The position numbers and the translations under genes are program-made. Below, in pieces: positions 1-7,902 of a stretch of 64,000 nt of DNA. The stretch is taken from NCBI GenBank assembly GCA_900079695.1, contig LT599022.1:1635245-1699244 (forward strand). Direction: 5' to 3'. Source of the DNA: an uncultured Alphaproteobacteria bacterium (GTDB lineage: Bacteria; Pseudomonadota; Alphaproteobacteria; Rhodospirillales; Rhodospirillaceae). The first letter of the stretch is position 1; every line of letters begins with the position of its first letter. Under the pieces are notes generated by a model. It worked only from the letters and a program-made list of their open reading frames with translations. It had not been told where the DNA came from and made no database searches.

Positions 1-753
1 GAGGAGCGCCACGACGACAACCGCCGCTTCTTCGCCACCGAATACGACCTCGACTTCGCCACCAGCGTCTTTCCCAAGCCCTACATCTCGCTGATCGACG
101 GCATCTGCATGGGCGGCGGCATGGGCCTGGCGATGCACGGGGCCTACCGCGTCGTCACCGAGCGGGCGACCCTGGCGATGCCGGAGACGATGATCGGCTT
201 CTTCCCCGACGTCGGCGGCACCCACACGATGGCGCGCCTGCCGGGCGGCATCGGGCTGTATCTCGGCCTCACCGGCGCGCGGGTGGATGCGGCGGACGCG
301 CTCTATTGCGGGCTCGCCACCCACTTCCTCCCCGCCGAGGAACTCGGCGCGTTCGAGGCGGCGCTGCGGCGCGATCCGGCGGGCCTGCTCACCCTGTTCG
401 CGGCGCTGCCGAAGGCGACCGGCGAAAGCGCCCTCGCCCGCCATCGCGGCGAGATCGACGCCGCGTTCGCCGACGCCGACCTGCCCGCGATCTTCGCCCG
501 CCTCGCCGAGATGCCGGGCGACTGGGCGGCGAAGACCCTCGCCACCCTGCGCGCGGTCTCGCCCGACGCCCTGCGCCTCACCGCGCGGCTGATCGCGGCG
601 GCGAAGGGCAAGAACCTGCGCGCCTGCCTCGACGCCGAACTCGACGCGGCAATCGCCACCATCCGCACGCCGGATTTCCTCGAAGGCGTGCGGTCGATGC
701 TGGTGGACAAGGACCGCAAACCCGCCTGGACCTCCCGACCGATCGAAGGATGA
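1..753 (+). CDS. 3-hydroxyisobutyryl-CoA hydrolase-type enzyme, 5' truncated by window edge
   Basis: The gene is open from base 1 and ends at TGA 751-753, so only the C-terminal 250 residues are present of a protein usually near 350. The sequence has the crotonase-fold oxyanion segment DGICMGGGMGL followed by HGAYRVVTE, AMPET, GFFPDVGG and the TG.R..AADALYCGLATH stretch. This combination is typical of the HIBCH/Chy1 subgroup, which hydrolyses 3-hydroxyisobutyryl-CoA in valine breakdown, rather than of plain enoyl-CoA hydratases. The next gene starts one base after the stop, so the two are probably co-transcribed. The subgroup call rests on motif recall. A generic enoyl-CoA hydratase/isomerase is the alternative. 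Confidence 0.85.
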   Translation, partial: EERHDDNRRFFATEYDLDFATSVFPKPYISLIDGICMGGGMGLAMHGAYRVVTERATLAMPETMIGFFPDVGGTHTMARLPGGIGLYLGLTGARVDAADALYCGLATHFLPAEELGAFEAALRRDPAGLLTLFAALPKATGESALARHRGEIDAAFADADLPAIFARLAEMPGDWAAKTLATLRAVSPDALRLTARLIAAAKGKNLRACLDAELDAAIATIRTPDFLEGVRSMLVDKDRKPAWTSRPIEG

Positions 754-754
754 C

Positions 755-1228
755 ATGAGCCTCGCAACCGTCCGCGCGTTCTTCGCCGAGCGCGCCCCCG
801 ACATCGAAGTGATCGAACATCGCGACAGCACCGCCACCGTCGCCCTCGCGGCGGCGGCGTTCGGCGTCGAACCCGGGCAGATCGCCAAGACCCTGTCGCT
901 CAAGGTCGGCGACGCGGTGCTGCTGGTGGTGGCGCGCGGCGACGCCCGCCTCGACAACCGGAAGGCCAAGGCGGCGTTCGGCGGCAAGGCGCGGATGCTC
1001 TCGGCCGAGGAGGTAGTGGCGTTCACCGGCCATCCGGTCGGCGGCGTCTGCCCGTTCGGCCTCGCGCAACCGCTGCCGGTCTACTGCGACGTCTCGCTGC
1101 GGGCGTTCGACGTGGTCCTGCCCGCGGCGGGTTCCACCAACTCGGCGCTGCGGATCACCCCGGAGCGCCTCGCCGAACTCACCGCCGCCGCGTGGGTGGA
1201 CGTCTGCCAGGACCTTACGCAAACCTGA
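755..1228 (+). CDS. YbaK/EbsC-family aminoacyl-tRNA deacylase
   Basis: A 157-residue single-domain protein with the YbaK/EbsC fold signature: an N-terminal helix, then the segment GVEPGQIAKTLSLKVGD and the conserved DNRKAKAAFGGKARML and GHPVGGVCPFGL motifs. Members of this family hydrolyse mischarged tRNAs, for example Cys-tRNAPro (YbaK) or Ala-tRNAPro (ProXp-ala), in the cytoplasm. The lysine in KTL and the GG.CPFG loop are the usual active-site elements. The ATG lies one base after the stop of the upstream hydrolase, so translation is likely coupled. The 3' end overlaps the convergent P450 gene by 14 bp. The exact tRNA specificity cannot be read from the sequence. Confidence 0.88.
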   Translation: MSLATVRAFFAERAPDIEVIEHRDSTATVALAAAAFGVEPGQIAKTLSLKVGDAVLLVVARGDARLDNRKAKAAFGGKARMLSAEEVVAFTGHPVGGVCPFGLAQPLPVYCDVSLRAFDVVLPAAGSTNSALRITPERLAELTAAAWVDVCQDLTQT

Positions 1229-2471
1229 GGATCATCCCGCTCTCCGGCAGCGCGGGCACGCGCGCCAGCGACACGCTCAGATCCTGCGGCGGCGCGGAAA
1301 AGCGCGCGTCGCGGCACAGCACCCGCACCGCCTCGACGGTGAGCGCGACGGTCAGGTCCTCGCCCGGGCAGCGGTGCGTCACCGCCGCGTCGCCGCCGCC
1401 CTGCGCGACCAGGGCGAAGGCGTCGCCTTCCCAGCCGCGGAAACGCTCGGGACGGAACGCCTCGGGCTCGGGCCAAAGCTCCGGATGGTGGTTGGTGCCG
1501 TAGAGATCGAGGATCGTCAGATCGCCGCGGCGGAAGCGATGGCCCCGCCATGCGAACTCCTGCCGCGCCCGCCCGGCGATCGCGGGGAAGAACGGATAGA
1601 ACCGCCGCACCTCCTGCACGAACGGCAGCAGATCGTCCTCCCCGCCTCCGGCGAACGCCTCGCGCCAGTCCGGGCGGCGCACCAGCGCGTGCGCGGCGAA
1701 GACGACGTAGCGGCCGATCGCCACCGTCGGACGCAGCACGTTGAGCAGCTCCACCGCCGCCACCGCCTCCGGCAGCGGCTCGCCGCGGCCGTCGCGATAT
1801 CCGGCGATCAGCGCCAGCGCGCCGCCCTCGGTCTCGGGCAGGCGGCCGTCGCGATAGGCCGCCACCAGCCCGCGCGCCCACGCCTCGGTGCGGCGGCGCA
1901 GCCACAGCGCGCGCCAGTTCGCGGGGCCGACGCTCCCGGCGGCATCGATCATCGCGCCGAGTTCCCGCGTCCGCGCCGCCAGCGTCGGCGCATCGGCGGC
2001 GATGCCGGAGAGGTCGAGCGCGACGCGGGCCAGCACCTCGCGCACCGCGCGATGCAGCACCACCTCGCCGCCCTTCCAGCGCAGCATGGCGGCGCGCAAC
2101 GCCGCGCCGAACGCGAGGACGGCGTGTTCCACCGCCGCACCGCCGAGAATCTTCGCGAACAGCATCTTGCGCTCGCGGTGCGCCGCGGCGTCGAGGCTCT
2201 GCACGCTGCGGTCGTCCTGCAGCAGGCGCCGGACCGAGCCGGGAATCGCGCCGCGGCGGGTGAAGGCGAGATCGTCGGCGTAGAACATTTCGGCCGCGGC
2301 GCGGCCGCGCGCGCACACCACCGGGCGCAGCAGAAACCGCGTGCGGAAAGCGTCGGCGCCGAGGCGCTCGCAATGCCGGGAGATGAAGGCGTAGCCCTCG
2401 CGCACGAACCCCAGGGTGGCGTCGAAGCCGGCGGCGGGCAGAGCGGTGTCGGCGGTCATGGCGGAATCCAT
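1215..2471 (-). CDS. CYP152-family cytochrome P450 (fatty-acid peroxygenase type)
   Basis: With the ATG at 2471 the protein has 418 residues. The haem-ligand Cys is residue 368 in HRCPGEDL, preceded by the QGGGD block seen in CYP152 enzymes. The I-helix carries Arg247-Pro248 in NVLRPTVAI in place of the acid-alcohol pair of monooxygenases, which is the hallmark of hydrogen-peroxide-driven P450s of the BS-beta/SP-alpha/OleT group. The segment EVRRFYPFFP is also typical. These enzymes hydroxylate or decarboxylate free fatty acids without a redox partner, and no ferredoxin or reductase gene is nearby. An ATG at 2459 is an equally possible start, since neither has a strong ribosome binding site. 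The gene is convergent with the YbaK gene and divergent from the DUF4336 gene. Confidence 0.88.
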   Translation of the reverse strand: MDSAMTADTALPAAGFDATLGFVREGYAFISRHCERLGADAFRTRFLLRPVVCARGRAAAEMFYADDLAFTRRGAIPGSVRRLLQDDRSVQSLDAAAHRERKMLFAKILGGAAVEHAVLAFGAALRAAMLRWKGGEVVLHRAVREVLARVALDLSGIAADAPTLAARTRELGAMIDAAGSVGPANWRALWLRRRTEAWARGLVAAYRDGRLPETEGGALALIAGYRDGRGEPLPEAVAAVELLNVLRPTVAIGRYVVFAAHALVRRPDWREAFAGGGEDDLLPFVQEVRRFYPFFPAIAGRARQEFAWRGHRFRRGDLTILDLYGTNHHPELWPEPEAFRPERFRGWEGDAFALVAQGGGDAAVTHRCPGEDLTVALTVEAVRVLCRDARFSAPPQDLSVSLARVPALPESGMILRFA

Positions 2472-2560
2472 CCGGAATTCTCGCGTACTCCTACGCAACG
2501 CATTCGGCCGCCGTGCGTTCCCCCTGCACCGAGTCAGCGTTTGTTCCGGAGATTCTTCCC

Positions 2561-3256
2561 ATGCATGCCCCACCCGGCCCCCTCGTCGCCGTCGCCGACG
2601 GTCTATGGATCGTCGACATGCCGCTCCGCGTGATGGGCGCGGACGTCGGCACGCGGATGAGCGTGATCCGTCTCAAGGACGGACGCCTGTTGCTGTATTC
2701 CCCGGTGGCGATGATCGAGGCGTTGCGCCACGACCTCGCCCGGATCGGCGAGGTGGCGGCGATCGTCTGCCCCAACGCCTGGCATCACCTGTTCGCCGCC
2801 CAGGCGCGCGAGGCCTTCCCCGCCGCCAAGCTCTACGGCCCCGCCGAGCTCGCGCCGAAGCGCCGCGACCTGCGGTTCGACGGCTACCTCACCAACGTTC
2901 CGCCCCCCGCCTGGGAGGACGCGGCGCTGCCGAGCCGGGTGCAGGGCAGCTCGCTGCACGAGACCGCGCTGTTCCACCCGCCGAGCGGCACGCTTCTGGT
3001 CGCCGACCTGCTGCAGAACCTGCGCGCGCCGAGAGGCGGAATGACCGGCCTCTACCTCTGGCTCGGCGGCCTCGGAGCGGAGCCCGGGGTGCACCGCTTC
3101 GTGCGCTGGAGCTTCCGCAACCGCGCCGAGGCGGGCCAGGGCATCCGCCGGATTCTCAAGTGGGATTTCCGCCGCATCGTGCCCTGCCACGGCGGCATCG
3201 TGGAGGCCGACGCCAAGGCGATCTTCACCCACGCCTACGCCTGGCTGGAACTCTAG
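2561..3256 (+). CDS. DUF4336 protein (metallo-beta-lactamase-like)
   Basis: A 231-residue cytoplasmic protein. The ATG at 2561 is chosen because CGGAGA lies at 2547-2552 at good spacing. The sequence shows the DUF4336 layout: VADGLWIVDMPL near the N-terminus, RMSVIRLKDGRLLLYSP, the NAWHH element, LYGPAELAPKRRDL, a HP.SGTLLVADLLQN segment and the C-terminal CHGGIVE. The family is distantly related to metallo-beta-lactamase-fold hydrolases and has no assigned reaction. The histidines in NAWHH and PCHGG could bind metal, by analogy only. It is divergent from the P450 gene across about 90 bp and convergent with the AraC gene, from which a hairpin separates it. Confidence 0.8.
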   Translation: MHAPPGPLVAVADGLWIVDMPLRVMGADVGTRMSVIRLKDGRLLLYSPVAMIEALRHDLARIGEVAAIVCPNAWHHLFAAQAREAFPAAKLYGPAELAPKRRDLRFDGYLTNVPPPAWEDAALPSRVQGSSLHETALFHPPSGTLLVADLLQNLRAPRGGMTGLYLWLGGLGAEPGVHRFVRWSFRNRAEAGQGIRRILKWDFRRIVPCHGGIVEADAKAIFTHAYAWLEL

Positions 3257-3274
3257 GGCAACCTGGCCGGGGCG

Positions 3275-3300
3275 CCCGCCGCGCCGAAAAGGGCGGCGGG
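3275..3300. terminator. Stem-loop between convergent genes
   Basis: The arms CCCGCCGC (3275-3282) and GCGGCGGG (3293-3300) pair perfectly around a 10-base loop containing GAAAA. The element sits in the 65-bp gap between the convergent DUF4336 and AraC genes, where a bidirectional terminator is expected. No T-run follows on either strand. Confidence 0.5.
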
Positions 3301-3321
3301 TGCTGGAGGCGGACCGGCGAA

Positions 3322-4140
3322 CTACAGCAGCGCGTCGCGGTAGGCCCCGGGGGTGACGCCCATGCGGCGGAAGAAGCTGCGGGTGAGGTGCGCCTGATCG
3401 GCGAACCCGGCGGCGGCCGCCACCTCGGCGAGCGGCTCGCCCGCGCGGATGCGCCGCACCGCCTCGCGGAAGCGCGCCTGCCGCTGATAGGCGTGCGGCG
3501 TGATGCCGGTGGCGCGCACGAAGGCGCGATAGAGGCGGAAGGGCGGCAGTCCGGCGGCGGCGGCGACGTCGCCGAGATGGACGCGCTCGGCGATGCGGGC
3601 GTCGAGAAAGGCGCGCGCCCGCCGCACCGCCGCGGGTTCCCGCCCGGCGGGCGCGAGGCGCGCCGGTTCGCGGGTGTGGCGGGCGAGCAGCCAGGCGGCG
3701 AAATCGAGATAGCGCTGGTCGCGCGCGAGCGGACGGGCGTCCGCCTCGGACAGCCGGTGCACGTCGAGAAACAGACGGTTGAGCGCGGGATCGCGGATCA
3801 CCGGTCCGGCAAGGACGAGGGCGCCGTCGCGGCCGTCGGAGACGCGCGCGCGCAGGCGGCCGATATCGAGGTAGATGGTGCGCTGCGACCACCCGGCGGC
3901 ATCCACCGGCACCCCGGCGTGGAGTTCGTCGGCGTCGATCGCGTAAAGCTCGCCCGCGCGCACGACGCGGCGGCCGTCCTTCATGCGGATGTCGATCGCG
4001 CCCGCGGTGATCAGGGCGAGGCATGCGGTGTCGTGGCTGTGAAGGTCGTAGGCGTAGTCGGAAAACCGCGCGCGCAACAACTCCGCGTCGAGATCGTCGG
4101 CGCGCCAGAGGGCGGTTTCGGCGGCGGAAGCGGAAGCCAT
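3322..4140 (-). CDS. AraC-family transcriptional regulator
   Basis: A 272-residue regulator with an N-terminal cupin-like effector domain (the LHSHDTACLALITAG segment, about residues 30-55, and ELHAGVPV) and a C-terminal double helix-turn-helix of about 100 residues. The second helix-turn-helix contains the usual FADQAHLTRSFFRRMGVTPGAYR signature. It starts 41 bp after the end of the DUF2000 gene on the same strand, so the two form a likely operon. The cupin histidines suggest sensing of a small ligand, unknown here. It probably regulates its own operon, but I see no clear operator. Confidence 0.9.
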   Translation of the reverse strand: MASASAAETALWRADDLDAELLRARFSDYAYDLHSHDTACLALITAGAIDIRMKDGRRVVRAGELYAIDADELHAGVPVDAAGWSQRTIYLDIGRLRARVSDGRDGALVLAGPVIRDPALNRLFLDVHRLSEADARPLARDQRYLDFAAWLLARHTREPARLAPAGREPAAVRRARAFLDARIAERVHLGDVAAAAGLPPFRLYRAFVRATGITPHAYQRQARFREAVRRIRAGEPLAEVAAAAGFADQAHLTRSFFRRMGVTPGAYRDALL

Positions 4141-4181
4141 CGCATCGAGATACGCGCCGCCGCCTTCCGGCGCAAGGCGGC

Positions 4182-4589
4182 TCACGGATGCATCCGCGCG
4201 CCCTTGGTGATCTTGTCCACCAACTTCCGGTCCTCGCGCACCGCGACGCCGACGATCCTCGCATCCTCCGGCCCGTAGCCCGCGAACACCGCGCGGTTGG
4301 CGGCGTCGTGCCCGGTGGCGAACATTTCCTCGGTATAGGCGGCGGCGCGCACGCCGCGCTCCAGCGCCCGGCGGTGAATCCGGCCGATCGTCTCCGCATC
4401 GGCGGCGAGCACCACCACCGGCTGCACGCACAGCGCCGCGAACCGGTTGCCCGCCTTGTCGACGTAGGGCTCGCCGACGATCTCCGGCGCCGCGCCGACG
4501 ATGCCGCTCATCAGGAACGCGGCGACGTTGAGCTTCCGCCACACCGCGAGGTCGTCGCGCACGACGATGGCGATCTTGGTCTCGAACAT
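4182..4589 (-). CDS. DUF2000 family protein
   Basis: A 135-residue protein starting at ATG 4589 behind a clear GGGAGAGG ribosome binding site. It shows the DUF2000 pattern: a KIAIVVRDDLAVWRKLNVAAFL start, IVGAAPEIVGEPYVD, PVVVLAADAETIGRIHRRAL and AAYTEEMFATGHD. The family is small, cytoplasmic and structurally related to peptidyl-tRNA hydrolase 2, but has no proven activity. Genes of this family often sit next to regulators, and here the AraC gene follows in the same operon. A second, more diverged DUF2000 gene lies 600 bp away at 5165-5581. Confidence 0.82.
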   Translation of the reverse strand: MFETKIAIVVRDDLAVWRKLNVAAFLMSGIVGAAPEIVGEPYVDKAGNRFAALCVQPVVVLAADAETIGRIHRRALERGVRAAAYTEEMFATGHDAANRAVFAGYGPEDARIVGVAVREDRKLVDKITKGARMHP

Positions 4590-4731
4590 GATCCTCTCCC
4601 ACAAAGCCGGACCGGATCCTGTCACCCCCTCCCCGCCCCGTCTTGAACGCGGTTGCAGACGCGAAGCCGGAACGCGGAGCGCAACCGATCGACGCCTGTT
4701 TCGTTATCGGTGGAAACCGCAGGAGGAACCG

Positions 4732-5172
4732 ATGGCCCAGATGACCCTGGAACAGATCGCCGACAAGATGCGCGACATCGACGTGGCGATGCTCGTCACC
4801 CGCACCGGCGAGGGACAGCTCGCGGCGCGGCCGATGAGCCACAGCGGCGAGGTCGAGGAGAACGGCGTCTGCTACTTCTTCACCACCGAGGACACCGGCA
4901 CCGTCGCCGACATCGCCCACGACGCGCGGGTCGGCCTCACCTTCCAGGGGCGCGGCGGCATCGTCGGCCAGCGGCCGTTCCTGGTGGCGGTGGAAGGCGT
5001 CGCCGAGGTGATTCGCGATCGCGGCGCGTTCGAGGCGCACTGGCGCCAGGCGCTGACGCGGTGGTTCGCCCGCGACCTCGACACCGAGGGACTGGTGCTG
5101 CTGCAGATCCGCGCCAACCGCATCCACTATTGGGACGGCGACGAAGCCGAAGGCGAGATCTCGTTCATCTGA
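4732..5172 (+). CDS. Pyridoxamine 5'-phosphate oxidase-fold (general stress FMN-binding) protein
   Basis: A 146-residue protein. The ATG at 4732 follows a perfect AGGAGG at 4721-4726. The split-barrel FMN-binding fold is indicated by MLVTRTGEGQLAARPM, the FFTTEDTGTVADI stretch, VGLTFQG and the C-terminal NRIHYWDGDEAEGEI. This belongs to the general stress protein 26-like branch of the PNPOx clan. Members bind FMN or F420 and reduce or sequester small substrates, but the branch has no single defined substrate. It is divergent from the DUF2000-AraC operon and overlaps the convergent second DUF2000 gene by 8 bp. Confidence 0.85.
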   Translation: MAQMTLEQIADKMRDIDVAMLVTRTGEGQLAARPMSHSGEVEENGVCYFFTTEDTGTVADIAHDARVGLTFQGRGGIVGQRPFLVAVEGVAEVIRDRGAFEAHWRQALTRWFARDLDTEGLVLLQIRANRIHYWDGDEAEGEISFI

Positions 5173-5581
5173 GAAGCCGCAGTGCCCCGGTGAGCGACCG
5201 CACCGCCTTCTCCGGTCCCGCGATCGCGACGCCGTCGATCGCCTCGTCGGCGAGATCGCGCTCGGGAAAGGCCCGGGCGTAGTCGGCATAGACGTGCAGC
5301 CCCCGCGCGAACGCCGGAAACGGCACCACCGCGAGCGCGGCGTCGTGGGCGGCGGCCTTCAGGGTCAGGGCGCGGAGGGTCTCGGGATCGGCAGCGAGAA
5401 TCGGCACCGGACGGTTGGCGGAAACGTCGACGTCGCGCCCGGCGCGGTCGGTCAGGCGCGCGCCGCCGAGCCCGGGCATGCGCGCGCCGAGGCCGATCGC
5501 CACCGCGGCGACGGTGTTGGCGAGCAGGCCGGGCGGCAGATCGGGGTTGACGACCACGGCGAGACGGATCGGTTCGGACAT
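5165..5581 (-). CDS. Second DUF2000 family protein
   Basis: A 138-residue protein with the DUF2000 framework (RLAVVVNPDLPPGLLANTVA at the start, PVPILAADPETLRALTLKA in the middle, then a long helical C-terminus). It has diverged clearly from the copy at 4182-4589. It is transcribed divergently from the Lrp/AsnC regulator, with an inverted repeat in the 130-bp gap. That arrangement suggests it is the regulator's target. Function is unknown. Confidence 0.72.
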   Translation of the reverse strand: MSEPIRLAVVVNPDLPPGLLANTVAAVAIGLGARMPGLGGARLTDRAGRDVDVSANRPVPILAADPETLRALTLKAAAHDAALAVVPFPAFARGLHVYADYARAFPERDLADEAIDGVAIAGPEKAVRSLTGALRLLR

Positions 5582-5648
5582 CGGGCTTTCCTCGACGACG
5601 TTGAGATGGGCGGCAGGATACGGCGAGGAAGCGGGAAAGAGTTGCCGG

Positions 5649-5680
5649 ATTTCCCGATCTTCAGGGATAATCGGGGAAAT
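5649..5680. promoter_or_regulatory. Inverted repeat, candidate Lrp/AsnC operator
   Basis: ATTTCCCGAT (5649-5658) and ATCGGGGAAAT (5670-5680) are inverted copies differing by one extra G, separated by 11 bases. The element lies between the divergent DUF2000 and Lrp/AsnC genes, 33 bp before the Lrp start. Lrp-family dimers bind such palindromes and usually control themselves and the divergent neighbour. The binding role is inferred. Confidence 0.5.
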
Positions 5681-5712
5681 TCTTCCCAGTTTCGTCCAAG
5701 AGCGGAAAATCC

Positions 5713-6177
5713 ATGCCGATCGACCTCGCCGATGCCCGCATCCTCGCCGCGTTGCAGGAGAACGGCCGCCTCACCAACCAGGAACTCGCCGAAACCGTCG
5801 GCCTCTCCGCCTCGCCATGCTGGCGGCGGGTGCGGCAGCTGGAGGAGGCCGGGGTGATCGAGGGCTACCGCGCCCGCGTCGACCGCCGCAAGGTCGGCCT
5901 CGGCGTGCTGGCGTTCGTGCGGGTGAAGATCGACGGCCATTCCGAGGCCGAGGCGCGCAAGTTCGAGGACGACATCCAGCGCCTCGACGAGGTGGTGGCG
6001 TGCTACAGCCTCGCCGGATCGGCGGATTTTCTGCTTCAGGTCGCCGCCGCCGATCTCGACGCCTACGCCGACTTCGCGATGAACGTGATCCGCCGCCTGC
6101 CGCGCATCAAGGAGATGGAAACCGCGATCGTGCTCAAGGAGGTGAAGCCCCTCGCGGGCTGGCCGGTGAAGGTTTGA
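5713..6177 (+). CDS. Lrp/AsnC-family transcriptional regulator
   Basis: A 154-residue regulator with an N-terminal winged helix (DARILAALQENGRLTNQELA, then a recognition helix with the SASPCWRRVRQLEEAGVI motif) and a C-terminal RAM domain (about residues 65-150), which normally binds an amino acid and assembles octamers. It starts 131 bp from the divergent DUF2000 gene, with an inverted repeat between them. It probably represses or activates that gene and itself. The effector is unknown. Confidence 0.92.
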   Translation: MPIDLADARILAALQENGRLTNQELAETVGLSASPCWRRVRQLEEAGVIEGYRARVDRRKVGLGVLAFVRVKIDGHSEAEARKFEDDIQRLDEVVACYSLAGSADFLLQVAAADLDAYADFAMNVIRRLPRIKEMETAIVLKEVKPLAGWPVKV

Positions 6178-6229
6178 GGGAACCGGATCGCGGACGCGGG
6201 ACTTCTCCCCCAAACCAGGGAGACCGACG

Positions 6230-6949
6230 ATGCCCGAACCGAACTTTCCCGGCTGGCTGCATGCGCTCGCGATCGCCTCGCTCGTCCTCGGCTTCGTCTG
6301 CGCGGCGGTGGTGGCGGTCGATCAGGCCCGCCGCCCGCCGCACATGTGGATCATGGCTCTGGTGTGGCCGCTGACGGCGCTGTTCGGCAGCGTGCTGTGG
6401 CTCGCCGCCTATTTCGCCTGGGGACGCGGCGCGCCCCCCGGCCCCGAACCCCGCCACCCGCCGAAGCCGCCGTTCCCGGCGGCAGTGCTGAAGGGCGCGA
6501 GCCATTGCGGCGCAGGGTGCACCCTCGGCGACATCGTCGCCGAATGGCTCGCCTTAGCGGTGCCCGCGGTGGCGGTGGGATTCGGCTGGGGCACACTGTT
6601 CGCCGAGAAGATGTACGCGGTGTGGGCGCTCGACTTCCTGCTCGCGTTCCTGTTCGGCATCGCCTTCCAGTACTTCACCATCGCGCCGATGCGCGGCCTC
6701 TCCCCCGGGGAAGGTCTCGCCGCCGCGCTCAAGGCGGACGTGGCGTCGATCAGCGCCTGGCAGGTGGGCATGTACGGAATGATGGCGATCGTCCAGCTCG
6801 CGTGGTTCGCGCCGCTCTACGGCGGCACCGCGCCGGTCGCCAGTCCGGAATTCTGGTTCGCGATGCAGCTCGCGATGCTGGCGGGCTTCGTCACCAGCTA
6901 TCCGGTCAACTGGTGGCTGATCCGCATCGGGGTGAAGGAGGAGATGTAG
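6230..6949 (+). CDS. DUF4396 integral membrane protein
   Basis: A 239-residue inner-membrane protein with about six hydrophobic segments. Two lie before a cytoplasmic or periplasmic linker rich in Pro, followed by the diagnostic SHCGAGCTLGDI motif (about residues 88-99) and four more segments ending in SYPVNWWLIRIGVKEEM. The His-Cys-Cys cluster in the motif could bind a metal, but the DUF4396 family has no established function. A GGGAGA ribosome binding site precedes the ATG. It sits 52 bp downstream of the Lrp regulator on the same strand and may be co-transcribed with it. Confidence 0.8.
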   Translation: MPEPNFPGWLHALAIASLVLGFVCAAVVAVDQARRPPHMWIMALVWPLTALFGSVLWLAAYFAWGRGAPPGPEPRHPPKPPFPAAVLKGASHCGAGCTLGDIVAEWLALAVPAVAVGFGWGTLFAEKMYAVWALDFLLAFLFGIAFQYFTIAPMRGLSPGEGLAAALKADVASISAWQVGMYGMMAIVQLAWFAPLYGGTAPVASPEFWFAMQLAMLAGFVTSYPVNWWLIRIGVKEEM

Positions 6950-7008
6950 ACTTCGTCCGGCGCCGGGCGGCATAGTGGGGATCCCGCCGATCTTTCCGAG
7001 TGTCCTCG

Positions 7009-7902
7009 ATGTTCCGCCTGTTCCTCGCCCTGGTTCTGCTCTGCGCGCCCGCCGCGGCGCGCGCCGAACTCCTCGATCCCGCGCCGCGCGTCGCGGTGAT
7101 GTCGGCGTTCGCGCCGGAATGGCATGCGCTGCTCGCCGCCGCCGAAGCCCCGAAGACCTACGTGGTCAACGGCAAAAGCTTCGTCACCGCCCGCCTCGGC
7201 GGCAAGGACGTGGTGCTGCTGATGAGCGGCATCAGCATGGTCAACGCGGCGATGAGCGCGCAGATGGCGCTCGACCGCTTCCGCGTCACCGCGATCGCGT
7301 TCTCCGGCATCGCCGGCGGCGTCGATCCGGCGCGCAACGTCGGCGACGTGGTGGTGGCGGCGCAATGGGCGGAATACCTCGAAAGCGTGTTCGCGCGCGA
7401 GACCCCGGAGGGCTTCGCGACGCCGCCGTTCCTGCCCAGGCCGCACGCCAATTTCGGCATGATCCACCCGATCGATTCCGAGGTCGGCCGCGACGCCGCT
7501 CCGGAGATGCGCTTCTGGTTCCCCGCCGACGCCGCGCTGCTGGAGGTCGCCCGCCGCGCCGCCGCGCGGGTGTCGTTGAGCGACTGCGCCGCGGGCGCGT
7601 GCCTCGCCGCCAAGCCGCGGGTGGTGGTGGGCGGCAACGGCGTCTCCGGCTCGGCGTTCGTCGACAACGCCCGCTTCCGCGACTACGTCCACGCTGCCTT
7701 CGCCGCCGAGGTGGTGGACATGGAGAGCGCCGCCGTCGCCCACGTCGCCTATGCCAACGGCGTGCCGTTCATCGCGTTCCGCAGTCTGTCCGACCTCGCG
7801 GGCGGCGGCGCGCACGCCAACGAGATGGACACCTTCATGGCGCTCGCCGCCGAAAACTCGGTCAAGGTGGTGCGCGCCTTCCTCGCCGAGCTCAACCCCT
7901 GA
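7009..7902 (+). CDS. Exported MTA/SAH nucleosidase-like (PNP/UDP superfamily) protein
   Basis: With the ATG at 7009 the protein has 297 residues and begins with a clear signal peptide, a hydrophobic core ending in AAARA at about residue 19. The mature part is a nucleoside phosphorylase/MTAN-superfamily domain with VAVMSAFAPEW, GISMVNAAMSAQ, FSGIAGGVDP, the ribose-binding VVDMESAAVAHVAY and the catalytic-Asp motif FRSLSDLAGG. Cytoplasmic MTA/SAH nucleosidase is about 230 residues. The extra length here is the leader and an insertion near residues 130-205 that carries a C....C pair. It should act in the periplasm on a nucleoside or related N-glycoside. GTG 7000 is a less likely start. It overlaps the convergent DUF924 gene by 11 bp. 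Confidence 0.85.
   Translation: MFRLFLALVLLCAPAAARAELLDPAPRVAVMSAFAPEWHALLAAAEAPKTYVVNGKSFVTARLGGKDVVLLMSGISMVNAAMSAQMALDRFRVTAIAFSGIAGGVDPARNVGDVVVAAQWAEYLESVFARETPEGFATPPFLPRPHANFGMIHPIDSEVGRDAAPEMRFWFPADAALLEVARRAAARVSLSDCAAGACLAAKPRVVVGGNGVSGSAFVDNARFRDYVHAAFAAEVVDMESAAVAHVAYANGVPFIAFRSLSDLAGGGAHANEMDTFMALAAENSVKVVRAFLAELNP

Noticed and set aside
3322-5289. A 655-residue open reading frame on the minus strand covering the AraC gene
   Set aside because: Only the last 272 residues (from 4140) match AraC. The upstream part is antisense to or out of frame with the PNPOx and DUF2000 genes, and a good family start exists at 4140.
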